A stretch of DNA of 64,000 nucleotides from Lysobacter sp. Root916 (GCF_001429785.1 NZ_LMJF01000012.1:45538-109537), one strand, 5' to 3'. Shown: positions 35,482 through 43,691, numbered from the stretch's first letter. The notes: generated by a model not told the origin, from the sequence alone. Numbers and translations: made by a program.

Positions 35482-36666
35482 TTACGGCGCGGCGGCGTTC
35501 GCCGGCAGTGAATCGGGCGCGGCGTCCTCGATCAGCGCGGCCAGGAATTCCAGTGGATGCAGCGGCGGCGTCGCCAGCGTCGCGCCCAGGTGCAGCCGGC
35601 AGCCGATATTGGCGCTGAGCAGGCGGCTCGCGCCGCTGTCGGCGAACTGGCGCAGCAGCGGCGCGCGGTAGTCGTCGGCGCGCTCGGGCTCGGTCAGCAT
35701 CTGGGTGCCGGCCGCGCCGCAGCAGCCGTAGCCGGCATCGAGCTCGACCACTTCCAGCCCAGGCACGCGCGCCAGCAGGCGGCGCAGCGCCGGCACCGAG
35801 CCGACCACGTTGCGCTGGGTGCAGGGCAGGTGCAGGGCCACGCGTTCGCGCAGCGCGCGCAGGCGCAGCGCGTCGGCCTGCGGTTCGAGAAAGGCGACCG
35901 CGTCGACCACGCGCGCGCCCGGGTCCAAGGCCTGCGCCAGCGCTTCGTGGCAGCCACTGGCCAGGCTGAGCACGGTACCCACGCCCGCGAACGCGGCGCG
36001 GTTGCGCGCGGCCAGGGCCTGCGCGCGCTCGGCGTCGCCCGCATGCGCATGCAGGCTGCCGCAGCAGGTTTGCGCGGCGATCGGGCGTATCCGATAGCCC
36101 AGATGGCCGCAGAGGCGGGCGACCGCGTCGCGCAGCGCCGTCTCATACGGGCCGGCGACGCAGCCGACGAACAGCGCGAGTTCGCCGCGCGAGCCCGTTG
36201 AGGCGGGGAGCGCGGCCGCGAGGCTTGGCGCCGGCGGCCTTGGCAGCGGCCGCCAGGCCCCCGGCAGGGCCGGGTAGGCCAGCCGATACAGCCCCAGCAG
36301 GGCGCGCAGCGCACGCGGACGCGCGGCCAGGGCCTCGATCCAGCGTTGGCGGCGGCCGGCGGGGCGGCGCTGACGCTGACGGCTGCGCGCCAGCCCCAGC
36401 AACTCGCCATACTGCACGCCGGCCGGGCATACGGCTTCGCAGCTGCGGCAGCCCAGGCAGTGGTCCAGGTGGGTGTCGGCGATCGTGCTGGGCTCGATCG
36501 TGCCCAGCGCCCAGGCCCGCGCCACGGCGATGCGGCCGCGCGGGGATTCGGCTTCCAGGCGGTCGTGGCCGTAGGTCGGGCAGGCCGGCAGACACAGCCC
36601 GCACTGGACGCAACGGTCGGCCAGCGCCACCAGCGGGTCGGCGGAAGGCGGGCGGGCGGCGGACAT
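35482..36666 (-). CDS. iron-sulfur subunit GlcF-like (glycolate oxidase type)
   Basis: A 394-residue electron-transfer protein with two 4Fe-4S motifs (CVQCGLCLPACPTYG and CLGCRSCEAVCPAG) and two cysteine-rich CCG-type domains (CCGSLHAHAGD and GYGCCGAAG). This is the GlcF layout, which pairs with FAD subunits GlcD and GlcE; neither lies next to it here. The ATG at 36666 (MSAARPPSADPL) is preferred over an in-frame ATG at 36684. It lies between coq7 and the rplM promoter. Confidence 0.85.
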   Translation of the reverse strand: MSAARPPSADPLVALADRCVQCGLCLPACPTYGHDRLEAESPRGRIAVARAWALGTIEPSTIADTHLDHCLGCRSCEAVCPAGVQYGELLGLARSRQRQRRPAGRRQRWIEALAARPRALRALLGLYRLAYPALPGAWRPLPRPPAPSLAAALPASTGSRGELALFVGCVAGPYETALRDAVARLCGHLGYRIRPIAAQTCCGSLHAHAGDAERAQALAARNRAAFAGVGTVLSLASGCHEALAQALDPGARVVDAVAFLEPQADALRLRALRERVALHLPCTQRNVVGSVPALRRLLARVPGLEVVELDAGYGCCGAAGTQMLTEPERADDYRAPLLRQFADSGASRLLSANIGCRLHLGATLATPPLHPLEFLAALIEDAAPDSLPANAAAP

Positions 36667-36698
36667 GACCCCCGATGCTAGCACCGGTTCAGCTCGAC

Positions 36699-36727
36699 TT
36701 GCAGGCCTGGCCCGACCCCGCTATCAT
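36699..36727 (+). promoter_or_regulatory. promoter of rplM-rpsI
   Basis: TTGCAG (36699-36704) and TATCAT (36722-36727) are separated by exactly 17 bases, a strong sigma-70 layout. The start of transcription would be near 36734, leaving a leader of about 110 bases before rplM, long enough for the autogenous control known for L13/S9 operons. Confidence 0.7.
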
Positions 36728-36845
36728 TCCGCCTCTTTCGTTCCACATTCACAACGCGAGGCGAAATTCCGCGCCGCGCCCGCCCTGATCGCAGGTCGGG
36801 GAGATGCGCGAAATCAGCCCGACCAGGTACCCATAGCAGACTTCC

Positions 36846-37274
36846 ATGAAGACTTTTACCGCTAAGAACGAGACCGTCCAGCGCGACTGGTACATCGTCG
36901 ACGCGTCGGGCAAAACGCTCGGCCGCTTGAGCTCCGAACTCGCGCGCCGTCTGCGCGGCAAGCACAAGCCCGTCTACACCCCTCACGTGGATACCGGCGA
37001 TTACCTCGTGGTGATCAACGCCGAGAAGATCGCTGTCACGGGCAATAAGCTCCAGGACAAGATCTATCACCGCTTCACCGGCTACGTCGGCAACCTGAAG
37101 AGCGAAACCCTGGGCCAGGCGCTGGAGCGCCACCCGGAGCGCGTCATCGAGATCGCCGTCAAGGGCATGCTGCCGAAGAATCCGCTCGGCCGCGCCATGT
37201 ATCGCAAGCTCAAGGTCTACAAGGGCTCCGAGCATCCGCACGCTGCCCAGCAGCCGCAGCCGTTGGACATCTAA
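36846..37274 (+). CDS. rplM: 50S ribosomal protein L13
   Basis: A 142-residue ribosomal protein starting [21 protein letters not shown]. The conserved [24 protein letters not shown] and [19 protein letters not shown] segments are intact. It is followed after 15 bases by rpsI, the universal bacterial gene pair. Full length, with no anomalies. Confidence 0.98.
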   Translation: MKTFTAKNETVQRDWYIVDASGKTLGRLSSELARRLRGKHKPVYTPHVDTGDYLVVINAEKIAVTGNKLQDKIYHRFTGYVGNLKSETLGQALERHPERVIEIAVKGMLPKNPLGRAMYRKLKVYKGSEHPHAAQQPQPLDI

Positions 37275-37289
37275 GGTAAAGACACGCAC

Positions 37290-37682
37290 ATGGCTATCCA
37301 GCAGAACTACGGCACCGGCCGCCGCAAGTCCTCCACCGCTCGCGTGTACCTGCGCAAGGGCGAGGGCAAGATCACCATCAACCAGCGTTCGATCGAAGAG
37401 TTCTTCGGTCGCGAGACCGCGCGCATGATCGTGCGCCAGCCGCTCGAGCTGACCCAGTCCAGCGACAAGTTCGACGTCAGCGTCACGGTCGCCGGCGGCG
37501 GCATCACCGGCCAGGCCGGTGCGATCCGCCTCGGCATCGCGCGTGCGCTGGTCGAGTACGACGAAACCCTGAAGTCCGAGCTGCGCAAGGCCGGCTTCAT
37601 GACCCGCGACGCCCGCGAAGTCGAGCGTAAGAAGGTCGGCCTGCACAAGGCACGTCGCGCTACCCAGTTCTCGAAGCGTTAA
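37290..37682 (+). CDS. rpsI: 30S ribosomal protein S9
   Basis: A 130-residue ribosomal protein with the conserved start [18 protein letters not shown] and the C-terminal tail [11 protein letters not shown] that reaches the P-site tRNA. It is directly downstream of rplM and followed by a short terminator and tRNA-Gln. Full length, no anomalies. Confidence 0.98.
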   Translation: MAIQQNYGTGRRKSSTARVYLRKGEGKITINQRSIEEFFGRETARMIVRQPLELTQSSDKFDVSVTVAGGGITGQAGAIRLGIARALVEYDETLKSELRKAGFMTRDAREVERKKVGLHKARRATQFSKR

Positions 37683-37683
37683 T

Positions 37684-37707
37684 CGCAGTAGCAATCCTGC
37701 GTTTTTT
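37684..37707 (+). terminator. short terminator after rpsI
   Basis: CGCAG and CTGCG form a 5-base stem with an 8-base loop, followed by TTTTTT at 37702-37707. The stem is short, so termination may be partial and some transcripts may continue into the tRNA gene. Confidence 0.55.
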
Positions 37708-37724
37708 GCTAAGATTTGTTCTAT

Positions 37725-37799
37725 AGCCCCGTCGCCAAGCGGTAAGGCACCTGACTCTGACTCAGGCATTCGGTGGTTCGAATCCATCCGGGGCTGCCA
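37725..37799 (+). tRNA. tRNA-Gln (CUG)
   Basis: A complete cloverleaf: acceptor AGCCCCG/CGGGGCT, D-arm GCC/GGC, anticodon stem CCTGA/TCAGG with loop CTCTGAC (anticodon CTG), T-arm GGTGG/CCATC with TTCGAAT, discriminator G and an encoded CCA (37797-37799). It reads CAG glutamine codons, the main Gln codon in this GC-rich genome. It lies between the rpsI terminator and a strong terminator. Confidence 0.95.
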
Positions 37800-37845
37800 C
37801 AACAAGATCGATCCATGCCGGCGACGGCGCGGATCGGCAACAAGA

Positions 37846-37875
37846 AACCCGCCCTCCGGCGGGTTTTTTGTTTTT
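37846..37875 (+). terminator. Rho-independent terminator after tRNA-Gln
   Basis: ACCCGCC and GGCGGGT pair around a CTCC loop and are followed by TTTTTTGTTTTT. Strong, canonical layout closing the rplM-rpsI-tRNA unit. Confidence 0.9.
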
Positions 37876-37896
37876 GCGGCTCAGCCGCCACGCTCC

Positions 37897-37930
37897 GTAG
37901 GATGGGGTGAGCCGAAGGCGAACCGCATCG
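37897..37930 (+). repeat. dispersed repeat, GTAGGATGCGG family, copy 4 (diverged)
   Basis: A diverged copy of the element at 4048, 10791 and 32428: the outer GTAGGATG and GAACCGCATC ends are kept, while the centre (GGGTGAGCCGAAGGC) differs. Lies in the gap between tRNA-Gln and fah. Nothing else is seen in this 312-base gap apart from the terminator and fah ribosome-site region. Confidence 0.65.
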
Positions 37931-38111
37931 TCGCGCCAAACGGCCGCGACGCGAGCTTCGGGAACCCGTCCATGTAACGCGCCTCGCCCCGACTCGCCGC
38001 CGACGCGCAGGCCCGGTAGGGTGAGGACCGATCCGCGCGGGTCTGTTGCCCGCGACGATTCGGTTACAATTGAAACTATCGCGCTGCGGCGCCCTGCAAT
38101 TTGAGGTCTGG

Positions 38112-39101
38112 ATGAAGCTCGGTTCCCTGAAGGAAGGCGGCCGCGACGGCACGCTGATCGTCGTCTCCCGCGATCTGACCCGCGCCGTGCGCGCCAGCGG
38201 CATCGCCGACACCCTGCAGCGCGCGCTGGAGGACTGGTCCAACGCCGCGCCGCGCTTGAACGCCCTGTCCGACGCGCTCAACGCCGGCAGCGCCGAGGGC
38301 GCGTTCGATCTGGACTACGCCGCCCTGGCCTCGCCGCTGCCGCGCGCCTACGAATTCGTCGACGGCAGCGCCTACCTGCCGCACGTCGAGCGCGTGCGCC
38401 GCGCGCGCGGCGCCGAGGTGCCGGAGAGCTTCTACGTCGATCCGCTGATGTACCAGGCGGTCAGCGCCGGCTTCTACGGCCCGCGCGATCCGGTGCGCGT
38501 GGTCAGCGAGGACTACGGCATCGACCTGGAAGCCGAGGTGGTGATCGTGACCGACGACGTGCCGATGGCGGCCACGCCGGAGCAGGCCGCCGCCCATATC
38601 CAGCTGATCGGCCTGGTCAACGACGTCTCGCTGCGCAACCTGATCCCGAACGAGCTGGCCAAGGGCTTCGGCTTCCTGCAGTCCAAGCCGCGCTCGGCGC
38701 TGAGCCCGGTGTTCGTGACCCCGGACGAGCTGGGCGAGGCCTGGCAGGACAGCAAGGTCCATCGCCCGCTGCTCACCCACATCAATGGCGAGTGGTTCGG
38801 AGCGCCCGAGGCCGGCGTCGACATGCAGTTCAACTTCGCCCAACTGGTCGCGCACGCGGCCAAGACCCGGCCGCTGTCGGCGGGCACCATCGTCGGCTCC
38901 GGCACCGTCGCCAACGAGGACACCTCGCTGGGCGCGTCCTGCTTCGCCGAGCGCCGCACGGTCGAGACCCTGGAGCACGGCAAGCCCCTGACCCCGTTCA
39001 TGAAGTTCGGCGACACCGTGCGCATCGAGATGCTGGACGCCGACGGGCGCAGCATCTTTGGCGCGATCGAGCAGCGCATCGAGCGGCAGGCTTCCGCCTG
39101 A
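38112..39101 (+). CDS. fah: fumarylacetoacetate hydrolase
   Basis: Splits fumarylacetoacetate into fumarate and acetoacetate, the last step of homogentisate breakdown. The 329-residue protein has the FAH-family C-terminal fold with YGIDLEAEVVIVTDDVP, the metal-site acidic residues around LEAEV, and GTVANEDTSLGASCFAE. It is shorter than the human enzyme and fits the bacterial FAHD group. Followed by maiA; hppD and hmgA are at the other end of the window. Confidence 0.92.
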   Translation: MKLGSLKEGGRDGTLIVVSRDLTRAVRASGIADTLQRALEDWSNAAPRLNALSDALNAGSAEGAFDLDYAALASPLPRAYEFVDGSAYLPHVERVRRARGAEVPESFYVDPLMYQAVSAGFYGPRDPVRVVSEDYGIDLEAEVVIVTDDVPMAATPEQAAAHIQLIGLVNDVSLRNLIPNELAKGFGFLQSKPRSALSPVFVTPDELGEAWQDSKVHRPLLTHINGEWFGAPEAGVDMQFNFAQLVAHAAKTRPLSAGTIVGSGTVANEDTSLGASCFAERRTVETLEHGKPLTPFMKFGDTVRIEMLDADGRSIFGAIEQRIERQASA

Positions 39102-39197
39102 CGGCAGCGGCGCGCCGGACGAGAGGTATCCCCGGCGCGCCGGCCACCGGCTAAGGTGGCGATCGACCAGGCACGACGGCAGATCCAGGGACAGGCA

Positions 39198-39866
39198 GTG
39201 GGCGAGCAACTCAGGCTGTATTCGTACTGGCGGTCGAGCGCGTCCTATCGGGTGCGCATAGGCCTCAATCTCAAGGGCCTGGCGTACGAGACCGTGCCCG
39301 TGCATCTGGTCCGCAACGGCGGCGAGCAGCACAGCGAGGCCTATCGCGAGATCAATCCGCTGGGCCTGGTGCCGGTGCTGGAGCACGGCAGCCGCAAGAT
39401 GCGGCAGTCGATCGCGATCCTGGAATACCTGGACGAGACCTGGCCGCAGCCGTCCCTGCTGCCCGCCACCGCGCGCGACCGCCAACGCGTGCGCGCGCTG
39501 GCCCAGACCATCGCCTGCGACATCCATCCGCTCAACAATCTGCGCGTGCTGCAGTACTTCGACCGCACCTGGAGCGTGCCGCATCCGGAGCGCGAGGACT
39601 GGATCAAGCACTGGGTGCGCGAAGGCTTCAGCGCGATCGAGGCCACCCTGACCGACCATCCGGCCACCGGGCGCTACTGCGAAGGCGACACCCCGACCCT
39701 GGCCGACTGCTGCCTGGTGCCGCAGGTCTACAACGCGCGCCGTTTCGGCGTGCCGCTGGACGAGTTCCCGACCATCGTGCGGATCGAGCAGGCTTGTTTG
39801 GAGCTGCCCGCGTTCGATGCGGCGCGGCCGGAGAATCAGCCGGACATGCCCGAGCAAGCCGGCTGA
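39198..39866 (+). CDS. maiA: maleylacetoacetate isomerase (zeta-class GST)
   Basis: Isomerises maleylacetoacetate to fumarylacetoacetate with glutathione. The 222-residue protein begins with GTG (MGEQLRLYSYWRSSASYRVRIGLNLKG), where SYWRSSASYRVRI is the zeta-class active-site signature (SSxSxRVR). The second GST domain ends with TPTLADCCLVPQVYNARRF. An upstream in-frame GTG at 39156 is less likely because AGGGACAG precedes the chosen start. 96 bases after fah, so the two are probably co-expressed. Confidence 0.94.
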   Translation: MGEQLRLYSYWRSSASYRVRIGLNLKGLAYETVPVHLVRNGGEQHSEAYREINPLGLVPVLEHGSRKMRQSIAILEYLDETWPQPSLLPATARDRQRVRALAQTIACDIHPLNNLRVLQYFDRTWSVPHPEREDWIKHWVREGFSAIEATLTDHPATGRYCEGDTPTLADCCLVPQVYNARRFGVPLDEFPTIVRIEQACLELPAFDAARPENQPDMPEQAG

Positions 39867-39908
39867 TCCACCAGTCGACAGTGTCAGTCGTTCAATAACG
39901 GGGTGAGT

Positions 39909-40328
39909 ATGAAACAGCGGTTCGCGGCGTTGGCGCTGGTCGCGTTGGTGGCGTCGATCGGATGGGGGGCGGATTCGGCTGCGGCGCCCACGCAGAAGTC
40001 GGGCCGCTTGATCAAGTTGTACGACAACCGCCACGGCATACCGGTCTATTTCATCAAGGACAGCCTGGTAAAAGGGGCAGCGTTCATTCAGATCGATTCA
40101 TTGTCGGATCACGAGCCCAGCGATACGTCAGGCGCGAAATCGTCCACGGCGCTCACGCGGTTCAAATGCGGCAAGAAAGAGGTCTTGGTGGTCGACATCG
40201 TGCTCTACCCCGAGTCGGGCGGACGCGGGCGCGCGATGAAAAGGCTGTTGAATCCGGACACTTCGTTCAAACCCGTACAGCGTGGATCGGAGCACGAGTA
40301 CATGCTGACGGTGGCGTGCGCCCTGTAA
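39909..40328 (+). CDS. hypothetical exported protein
   Basis: A 139-residue protein with a signal peptide (MKQRFAALALVALVASIGWGADSAAA). The mature part has the patterns GRLIKLYDNRHGIPVYFIKDSLVKGA and RFKCGKKEVLVVDIVLYPESGG, with two cysteines that may form a disulphide. No family is recognised. Codons are less GC-rich than those of neighbouring genes. It is followed by a terminator that mainly serves the opposite gene pilU. Confidence 0.6.
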   Translation: MKQRFAALALVALVASIGWGADSAAAPTQKSGRLIKLYDNRHGIPVYFIKDSLVKGAAFIQIDSLSDHEPSDTSGAKSSTALTRFKCGKKEVLVVDIVLYPESGGRGRAMKRLLNPDTSFKPVQRGSEHEYMLTVACAL

Positions 40329-40366
40329 GTTGGAGCGCGTCGACTGGTCTGGCGTCCGCTACGCCT

Positions 40367-40401
40367 AAAAAAAGGCCGGTCATCTCGCGATGGCCGGCCT
40401 T
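40367..40401 (-). terminator. terminator for pilU
   Basis: AAGGCCGG (40372-40379) and CCGGCCTT (40394-40401) pair around a 14-base loop. The A-run on the left gives a U-run for minus-strand transcripts leaving pilU. Weaker for the plus strand, so it may be bidirectional. Confidence 0.75.
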
Positions 40402-40422
40402 GTGCGTCGGGTGACGCCGCGC

Positions 40423-41535
40423 TCAGTGCGCGGCGTTGGCGTCGTACATGTCCGCGTAAGGATCGTGCTCGGCGCCGCCCTCGGAGAGGCGGAACTTGAG
40501 CGCCAGGCCGTCGCGCGAGTCGGCCGCCTTGAGCGCCTCCTCCATCTCGATCCGGCCTTCCTTGTAGAGGCGGAACAGGCACTGGTCGAACGACTCCATG
40601 CCTTCTTCCAGCGACTCTTCCATCGCTTGCTTGATCTCGTGCACCTGGCCACGGCGCATCAGGTCGCGCACGTGCGGGGTGTTGATCAGGATCTCGGCGG
40701 CGGGCAGGCGGCGGCCGTCGGTACCGACCACCAGGCGCTGCGACACCACCGCCTTGAGGTTCAAGGCCAGGTTCATCAGCACGTTCTTATGCGCCGACTC
40801 GTTGAAGAAGTTGAGGATGCGTTCCAGGGTCTGGTCGGCGTTGTTGGAGTGCAGCGTCGCCAGGCACAGGTGACCGGTTTCGGCGAAGGCGATCGCCGCC
40901 TCCATCGTGGTCGCATCCAGGATTTCGCCGATCAGGATCACGTCCGGCGCTTCTCGCATCGCGTTCTTGAGCGCGTTGTGGAAAGCGTGGGTGTCCAGGC
41001 CGACTTCGCGCTGGTTGACGATCGACTTCTTGTGCTTGTGCAGATACTCGATCGGATCCTCGATGGTGAGGATATGGCCCGAGGTATTGCTGTTGCGGTG
41101 GTCGATCATCGACGCCAGCGTCGTCGACTTGCCGGAGCCGGTACTGCCCACGATGAGCACCAGGCCGCGCGGGGCCATGATGATCTCCTTGAGCACCTGC
41201 GGCAGCTGCAGTTCTTCGATGCTGGGAATGATGCTGCGGATGGCGCGGATCACCATGCCGACTTCGCCGCGCTGCTTGAACACGTTGATGCGGAACCGGC
41301 CCGCGTCGGGCAGCGCCAGAGCCATGTTCAGCTCCAGGTCGCGCTCGAACTGCGGTACTTGGCCCTCGTCCATCAGCGAATAGGCGATCTTCTTGACCAT
41401 GCCCGGGGGCAACCCGGTGTTGCCAAGCGGGTACAGTCTGCCCTCGACCTTGATATAAACCGGCGCCCCGGTGGTCAGGAACATGTCCGACGCGTTTTTT
41501 TCCGTCATCAGCTTCAGGAAATAGCCGATGTCCAT
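40423..41535 (-). CDS. pilU: PilU twitching-motility ATPase
   Basis: A 370-residue hexameric ATPase that helps retract type IV pili. Walker A is GSTGSGKST in IVGSTGSGKSTTLASM, and the Walker B and histidine regions lie around PDVILIGEILDATTMEAA and GHLCLATLHSNNADQ. The ATG at 41535 begins MDIGYFLKLMTEKNASDMFLT, the usual PilU start. PilT, its normal partner, is not next to it. Transcribed against a divergent lipoprotein gene. Confidence 0.95.
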   Translation of the reverse strand: MDIGYFLKLMTEKNASDMFLTTGAPVYIKVEGRLYPLGNTGLPPGMVKKIAYSLMDEGQVPQFERDLELNMALALPDAGRFRINVFKQRGEVGMVIRAIRSIIPSIEELQLPQVLKEIIMAPRGLVLIVGSTGSGKSTTLASMIDHRNSNTSGHILTIEDPIEYLHKHKKSIVNQREVGLDTHAFHNALKNAMREAPDVILIGEILDATTMEAAIAFAETGHLCLATLHSNNADQTLERILNFFNESAHKNVLMNLALNLKAVVSQRLVVGTDGRRLPAAEILINTPHVRDLMRRGQVHEIKQAMEESLEEGMESFDQCLFRLYKEGRIEMEEALKAADSRDGLALKFRLSEGGAEHDPYADMYDANAAH

Positions 41536-41629
41536 GCACACACCCCTTGTTAACGACGACGTACCGTTGCAAGCACGCCGCCGGCTTCCGACAATGGCCG
41601 AGCGCACTCCTTACGCAACGGCATCCCCT

Positions 41630-42025
41630 ATGACCGCAAGCTTCGCACGAATCAGCTTCTCACAGATGCGCTCCGCGCTGGCGGCACTAGTTCTCGCTTC
41701 CGCGTTGAGCGCATGCGCCACGCTGCCGCCGCCGACCGCGGAGCTGGCCGCCGCCCAGCAGGCGGTGACGCGCGCCGACGGCGCCGATGCCGACCAGTAC
41801 GCGCCGCAGGACCTGGCCGCCGCGCGCAACGCGCTGGGCCAGGCCCAGGGCGCGATGTCGCGCGGCCGCGAGGACGACGCCCGTCGCCTGGCCGCGGCCG
41901 CCGCGGTCGACGGCGACCTCGCCACCGCCAAAAGCCGCGACGCGGTGATCAACGCCGAGCTGGCCCAGCGCCGCGCCGAGATCGCCGAGTTGCGCCGCCG
42001 CCTGCAGACCGGAGACGACCGATGA
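41630..42025 (+). CDS. DUF4398-type lipoprotein
   Basis: A 131-residue exported lipoprotein: signal with LSAC lipobox and the mature part rich in Ala/Arg helix, including AELAAAQQAVTRADGADADQYAPQDLAAARNALGQAQGAM, the hallmark of DUF4398 proteins. The start is uncertain; ATG at 41630 (MTASFARISF) is preferred, while ATG at 41666 gives a shorter signal. Overlaps the OmpA-like gene by 4 bases, so they form a cell-envelope pair. Confidence 0.8.
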   Translation: MTASFARISFSQMRSALAALVLASALSACATLPPPTAELAAAQQAVTRADGADADQYAPQDLAAARNALGQAQGAMSRGREDDARRLAAAAAVDGDLATAKSRDAVINAELAQRRAEIAELRRRLQTGDDR

Positions 42026-42912
42026 GCCTGCGCCATCTGCTCAGCTGCACCCTGCTGGCGACCGCGCTGGCCGCCGCAATGCCGGCCGCGCACGCGGCCG
42101 AGGACCCGGACGTGGCGCGGCTGTCGCGCCGTCTGACCGCGGTCGACGCCGATCCCGGCCTCAACGGCTTCGGCGCCTACGAACGCCTGCAGGCGCGTCA
42201 GGCCGTGCAAGCCCTGGCCGAGGCCAGCCGCCGCGACCGCGACGGCGCCTTCTACGTGGCCGAGCGCCGGGTCCAGATCGCCGAGATCGCGGCGCGCAGC
42301 CAGGCCGCGCAGCGCGAGGTCGACCGTCTCGACCGCGAGCGCAGCGACCTGCTGGTCGAGGCCAGCCGCCGCGACGCCGAACGCGCGCGCGCCGAGGCCG
42401 AACGCCTGCGCCTGCAGGCGCAGATGCAGGCCGAGGAGGCCGAGCGCCTGCGTGCCCAGGCCGCCGCCGATGCGCTGGCGATCCAGGACGCCGACGCGGC
42501 CCTGGCCACGGTCGGCGACGCCCAGACTGCCAAGCTCAACGCCGCGCGCGAGCGCGAAGCGGCGCTGGCGCGCCAGGAAGCCGAGCTGATGGCCGGCGGC
42601 AAGCTGCCCGCGTCCAAGCGCGACGCACGCGGCGAAGTGTTCGCCTTGAACCGCGATGCCTTCGGCGCCGGCAAGGCCGCCCTGGGCGGCGCCGCGGCCG
42701 GGCAGGTGCGGACCCTGGCCGCCTACGTCCAGGCCGGTCCCTCCGGTTCGGTCAAGGTCGAGGCCCAGGCCGGCGACGCCAAGCTGGCCCAGCGCCGCGC
42801 CGACGCGGTACGCGATGCCCTGGTTGCCGGCGGCGTGGCCAAGAGCAAGATCCAAAGCAGCGGCCGCAGCGGCAAGGGCGACCGCGTCGATGTCGTGGTA
42901 TCGGATAAATAA
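42022..42912 (+). CDS. OmpA-family coiled-coil envelope protein
   Basis: A 296-residue exported protein: signal peptide (ending near AHAAEDP), a long Arg/Ala/Glu-rich coiled coil (about residues 60-180) and a C-terminal OmpA-like domain that is partly degenerate (VRTLAAYVQAGPSGSVKVEAQAGDAKLAQRRADAVRDALVAGGV). The OmpA-like domain would bind peptidoglycan. It starts with ATGA overlapping the lipoprotein stop. Such lipoprotein-OmpA pairs connect the outer membrane to the cell wall. Confidence 0.85.
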   Translation: MSLRHLLSCTLLATALAAAMPAAHAAEDPDVARLSRRLTAVDADPGLNGFGAYERLQARQAVQALAEASRRDRDGAFYVAERRVQIAEIAARSQAAQREVDRLDRERSDLLVEASRRDAERARAEAERLRLQAQMQAEEAERLRAQAAADALAIQDADAALATVGDAQTAKLNAAREREAALARQEAELMAGGKLPASKRDARGEVFALNRDAFGAGKAALGGAAAGQVRTLAAYVQAGPSGSVKVEAQAGDAKLAQRRADAVRDALVAGGVAKSKIQSSGRSGKGDRVDVVVSDK

Positions 42913-42940
42913 TCTTAAAAATCAGTTATTTGTTGCTTGA

Positions 42941-42972
42941 GCCCGCGCCAAAGGCACCGCCTTGGCGCGGGC
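42941..42972 (+). terminator. hairpin downstream of the OmpA-like gene
   Basis: GCCCGCGCCAA and TTGGCGCGGGC form an 11-base perfect stem with a 10-base loop. No T-run follows on this strand, so it is a probable but imperfect terminator separating the OmpA-like gene from the structured region before ydcH. Confidence 0.55.
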
Positions 42973-43014
42973 CCGATGCCGATCCTGTCGAATGCGACCG
43001 TCGGCCTTGCCGAC

Positions 43015-43225
43015 CCCGAAAAGGAGGAGTAGGGTCGAATACCCAAGCGGCCGGATTTCCGCTTGGCGAAGAGCCAGGCCGATGACGCAAGCCCACCATC
43101 TGCAGGAACCCGCCACCGCAAGCTTGTCGGTGGCCGGCCTGTATGAGGCCGGCGCCGCGCCCCGCCTGGCGCCCCTCACGGACCCCCCGCGACGCCCTGG
43201 TCATTAGGCCGGGGCGTTTGCTTTT
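43015..43225 (+). ncRNA. candidate structured leader or small RNA before ydcH
   Basis: Successive hairpins: GGGTCGAATACCC, CCAAGCGG/CCGCTTGG (43043-43066), GCCACCG/CGGTGGC (43112-43134), GCCGGCC/GGCCGGC (43133-43153), and a final CGCCC...GGGGCG stem followed by TTTGCTTTT (43193-43225), which looks like a Rho-independent terminator just before ydcH. A string GATGACGCAAGCC recalls the GACGCAAAGCC of GEMM riboswitches, but the rest does not fit. It could be a small RNA or a regulated leader. A 41-codon ORF at 43082-43207 also lies here. Confidence 0.4.
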
Positions 43226-43243
43226 CTGCTGAAGGAGGCTTTC

Positions 43244-43462
43244 ATGTTCGAAGAACGACCGCAGCCCGAAATCGACGCCCTGATCAAGAGCAGCCCCGAG
43301 TTCAAACAGCTCTACCAGCGCCATAAGGAGCTCGACAAGAAGGTGATGGACGCCGAGCTCGGCGTACTGCCGATCGACGATGTCACCCTGGCGCAGATGA
43401 AGCGCGAGAAGCTGGCGGCGAAAGACCGATTGACCCAGTTGTACGACACGCAACCTCACTGA
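43244..43462 (+). CDS. YdcH-family (DUF465) small protein
   Basis: A 72-residue cytoplasmic protein with strong ribosome site (AAGGAGG). It is one long amphipathic coiled-coil hairpin containing FKQLYQRHKELDKKVMDAELG and LAQMKREKLAAKDRLTQLYD. This is the DUF465/YdcH family, of unknown function. Preceded by the structured region and followed by a perfect hairpin. Confidence 0.9.
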   Translation: MFEERPQPEIDALIKSSPEFKQLYQRHKELDKKVMDAELGVLPIDDVTLAQMKREKLAAKDRLTQLYDTQPH

Positions 43463-43474
43463 ATCTTCTTCAGC

Positions 43475-43515
43475 GCGGGCGGTGGCGGCCATCCTCGTCG
43501 GCCGCCACCGCCCGC
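43475..43515 (+). terminator. perfect 16-base hairpin after ydcH
   Basis: A 16-base arm starting GCGGGCGGTGG (43475-43490) is exactly complementary to the arm at 43500-43515, with a 9-base loop. No T-run, so it may be a terminator in GC-rich style. The rest of the 229-base gap before cbs is plain. Confidence 0.6.
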
Positions 43516-43691
43516 GGCTACCGGACGGACCGTGACCATCGCCGGCCCGTATTCCCGATACGTTCCCTCATCGCCTCCGCGCCCGCGGGCGGCCCGATCG
43601 CGCGCCCAGCGCGGCCGCGAAGCGCGGCGCCCCGCTAGAATGGCCGGGTCCCGCCGCGCCGAACGCGGCCTCGCAGAAGCCGCGTAACCGC

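Noticed and set aside
40905-40935. Leu in place of Arg in the PilU segment GEILDATT as an inactivating change
   Set aside because: I believe related xanthomonad PilU proteins have the same residue, and all nucleotide-binding motifs are intact, so it is not treated as a defect.
43070-43110. GEMM-type cyclic di-GMP riboswitch
   Set aside because: The GACGCAA-GCC string is present, but the required GGCAAA part, the GNRA-capped stem and the receptor are missing.
43082-43207. 41-codon ORF before ydcH as a gene
   Set aside because: No ribosome site and it coincides with stable RNA hairpins; kept only as part of the structured-region observation.
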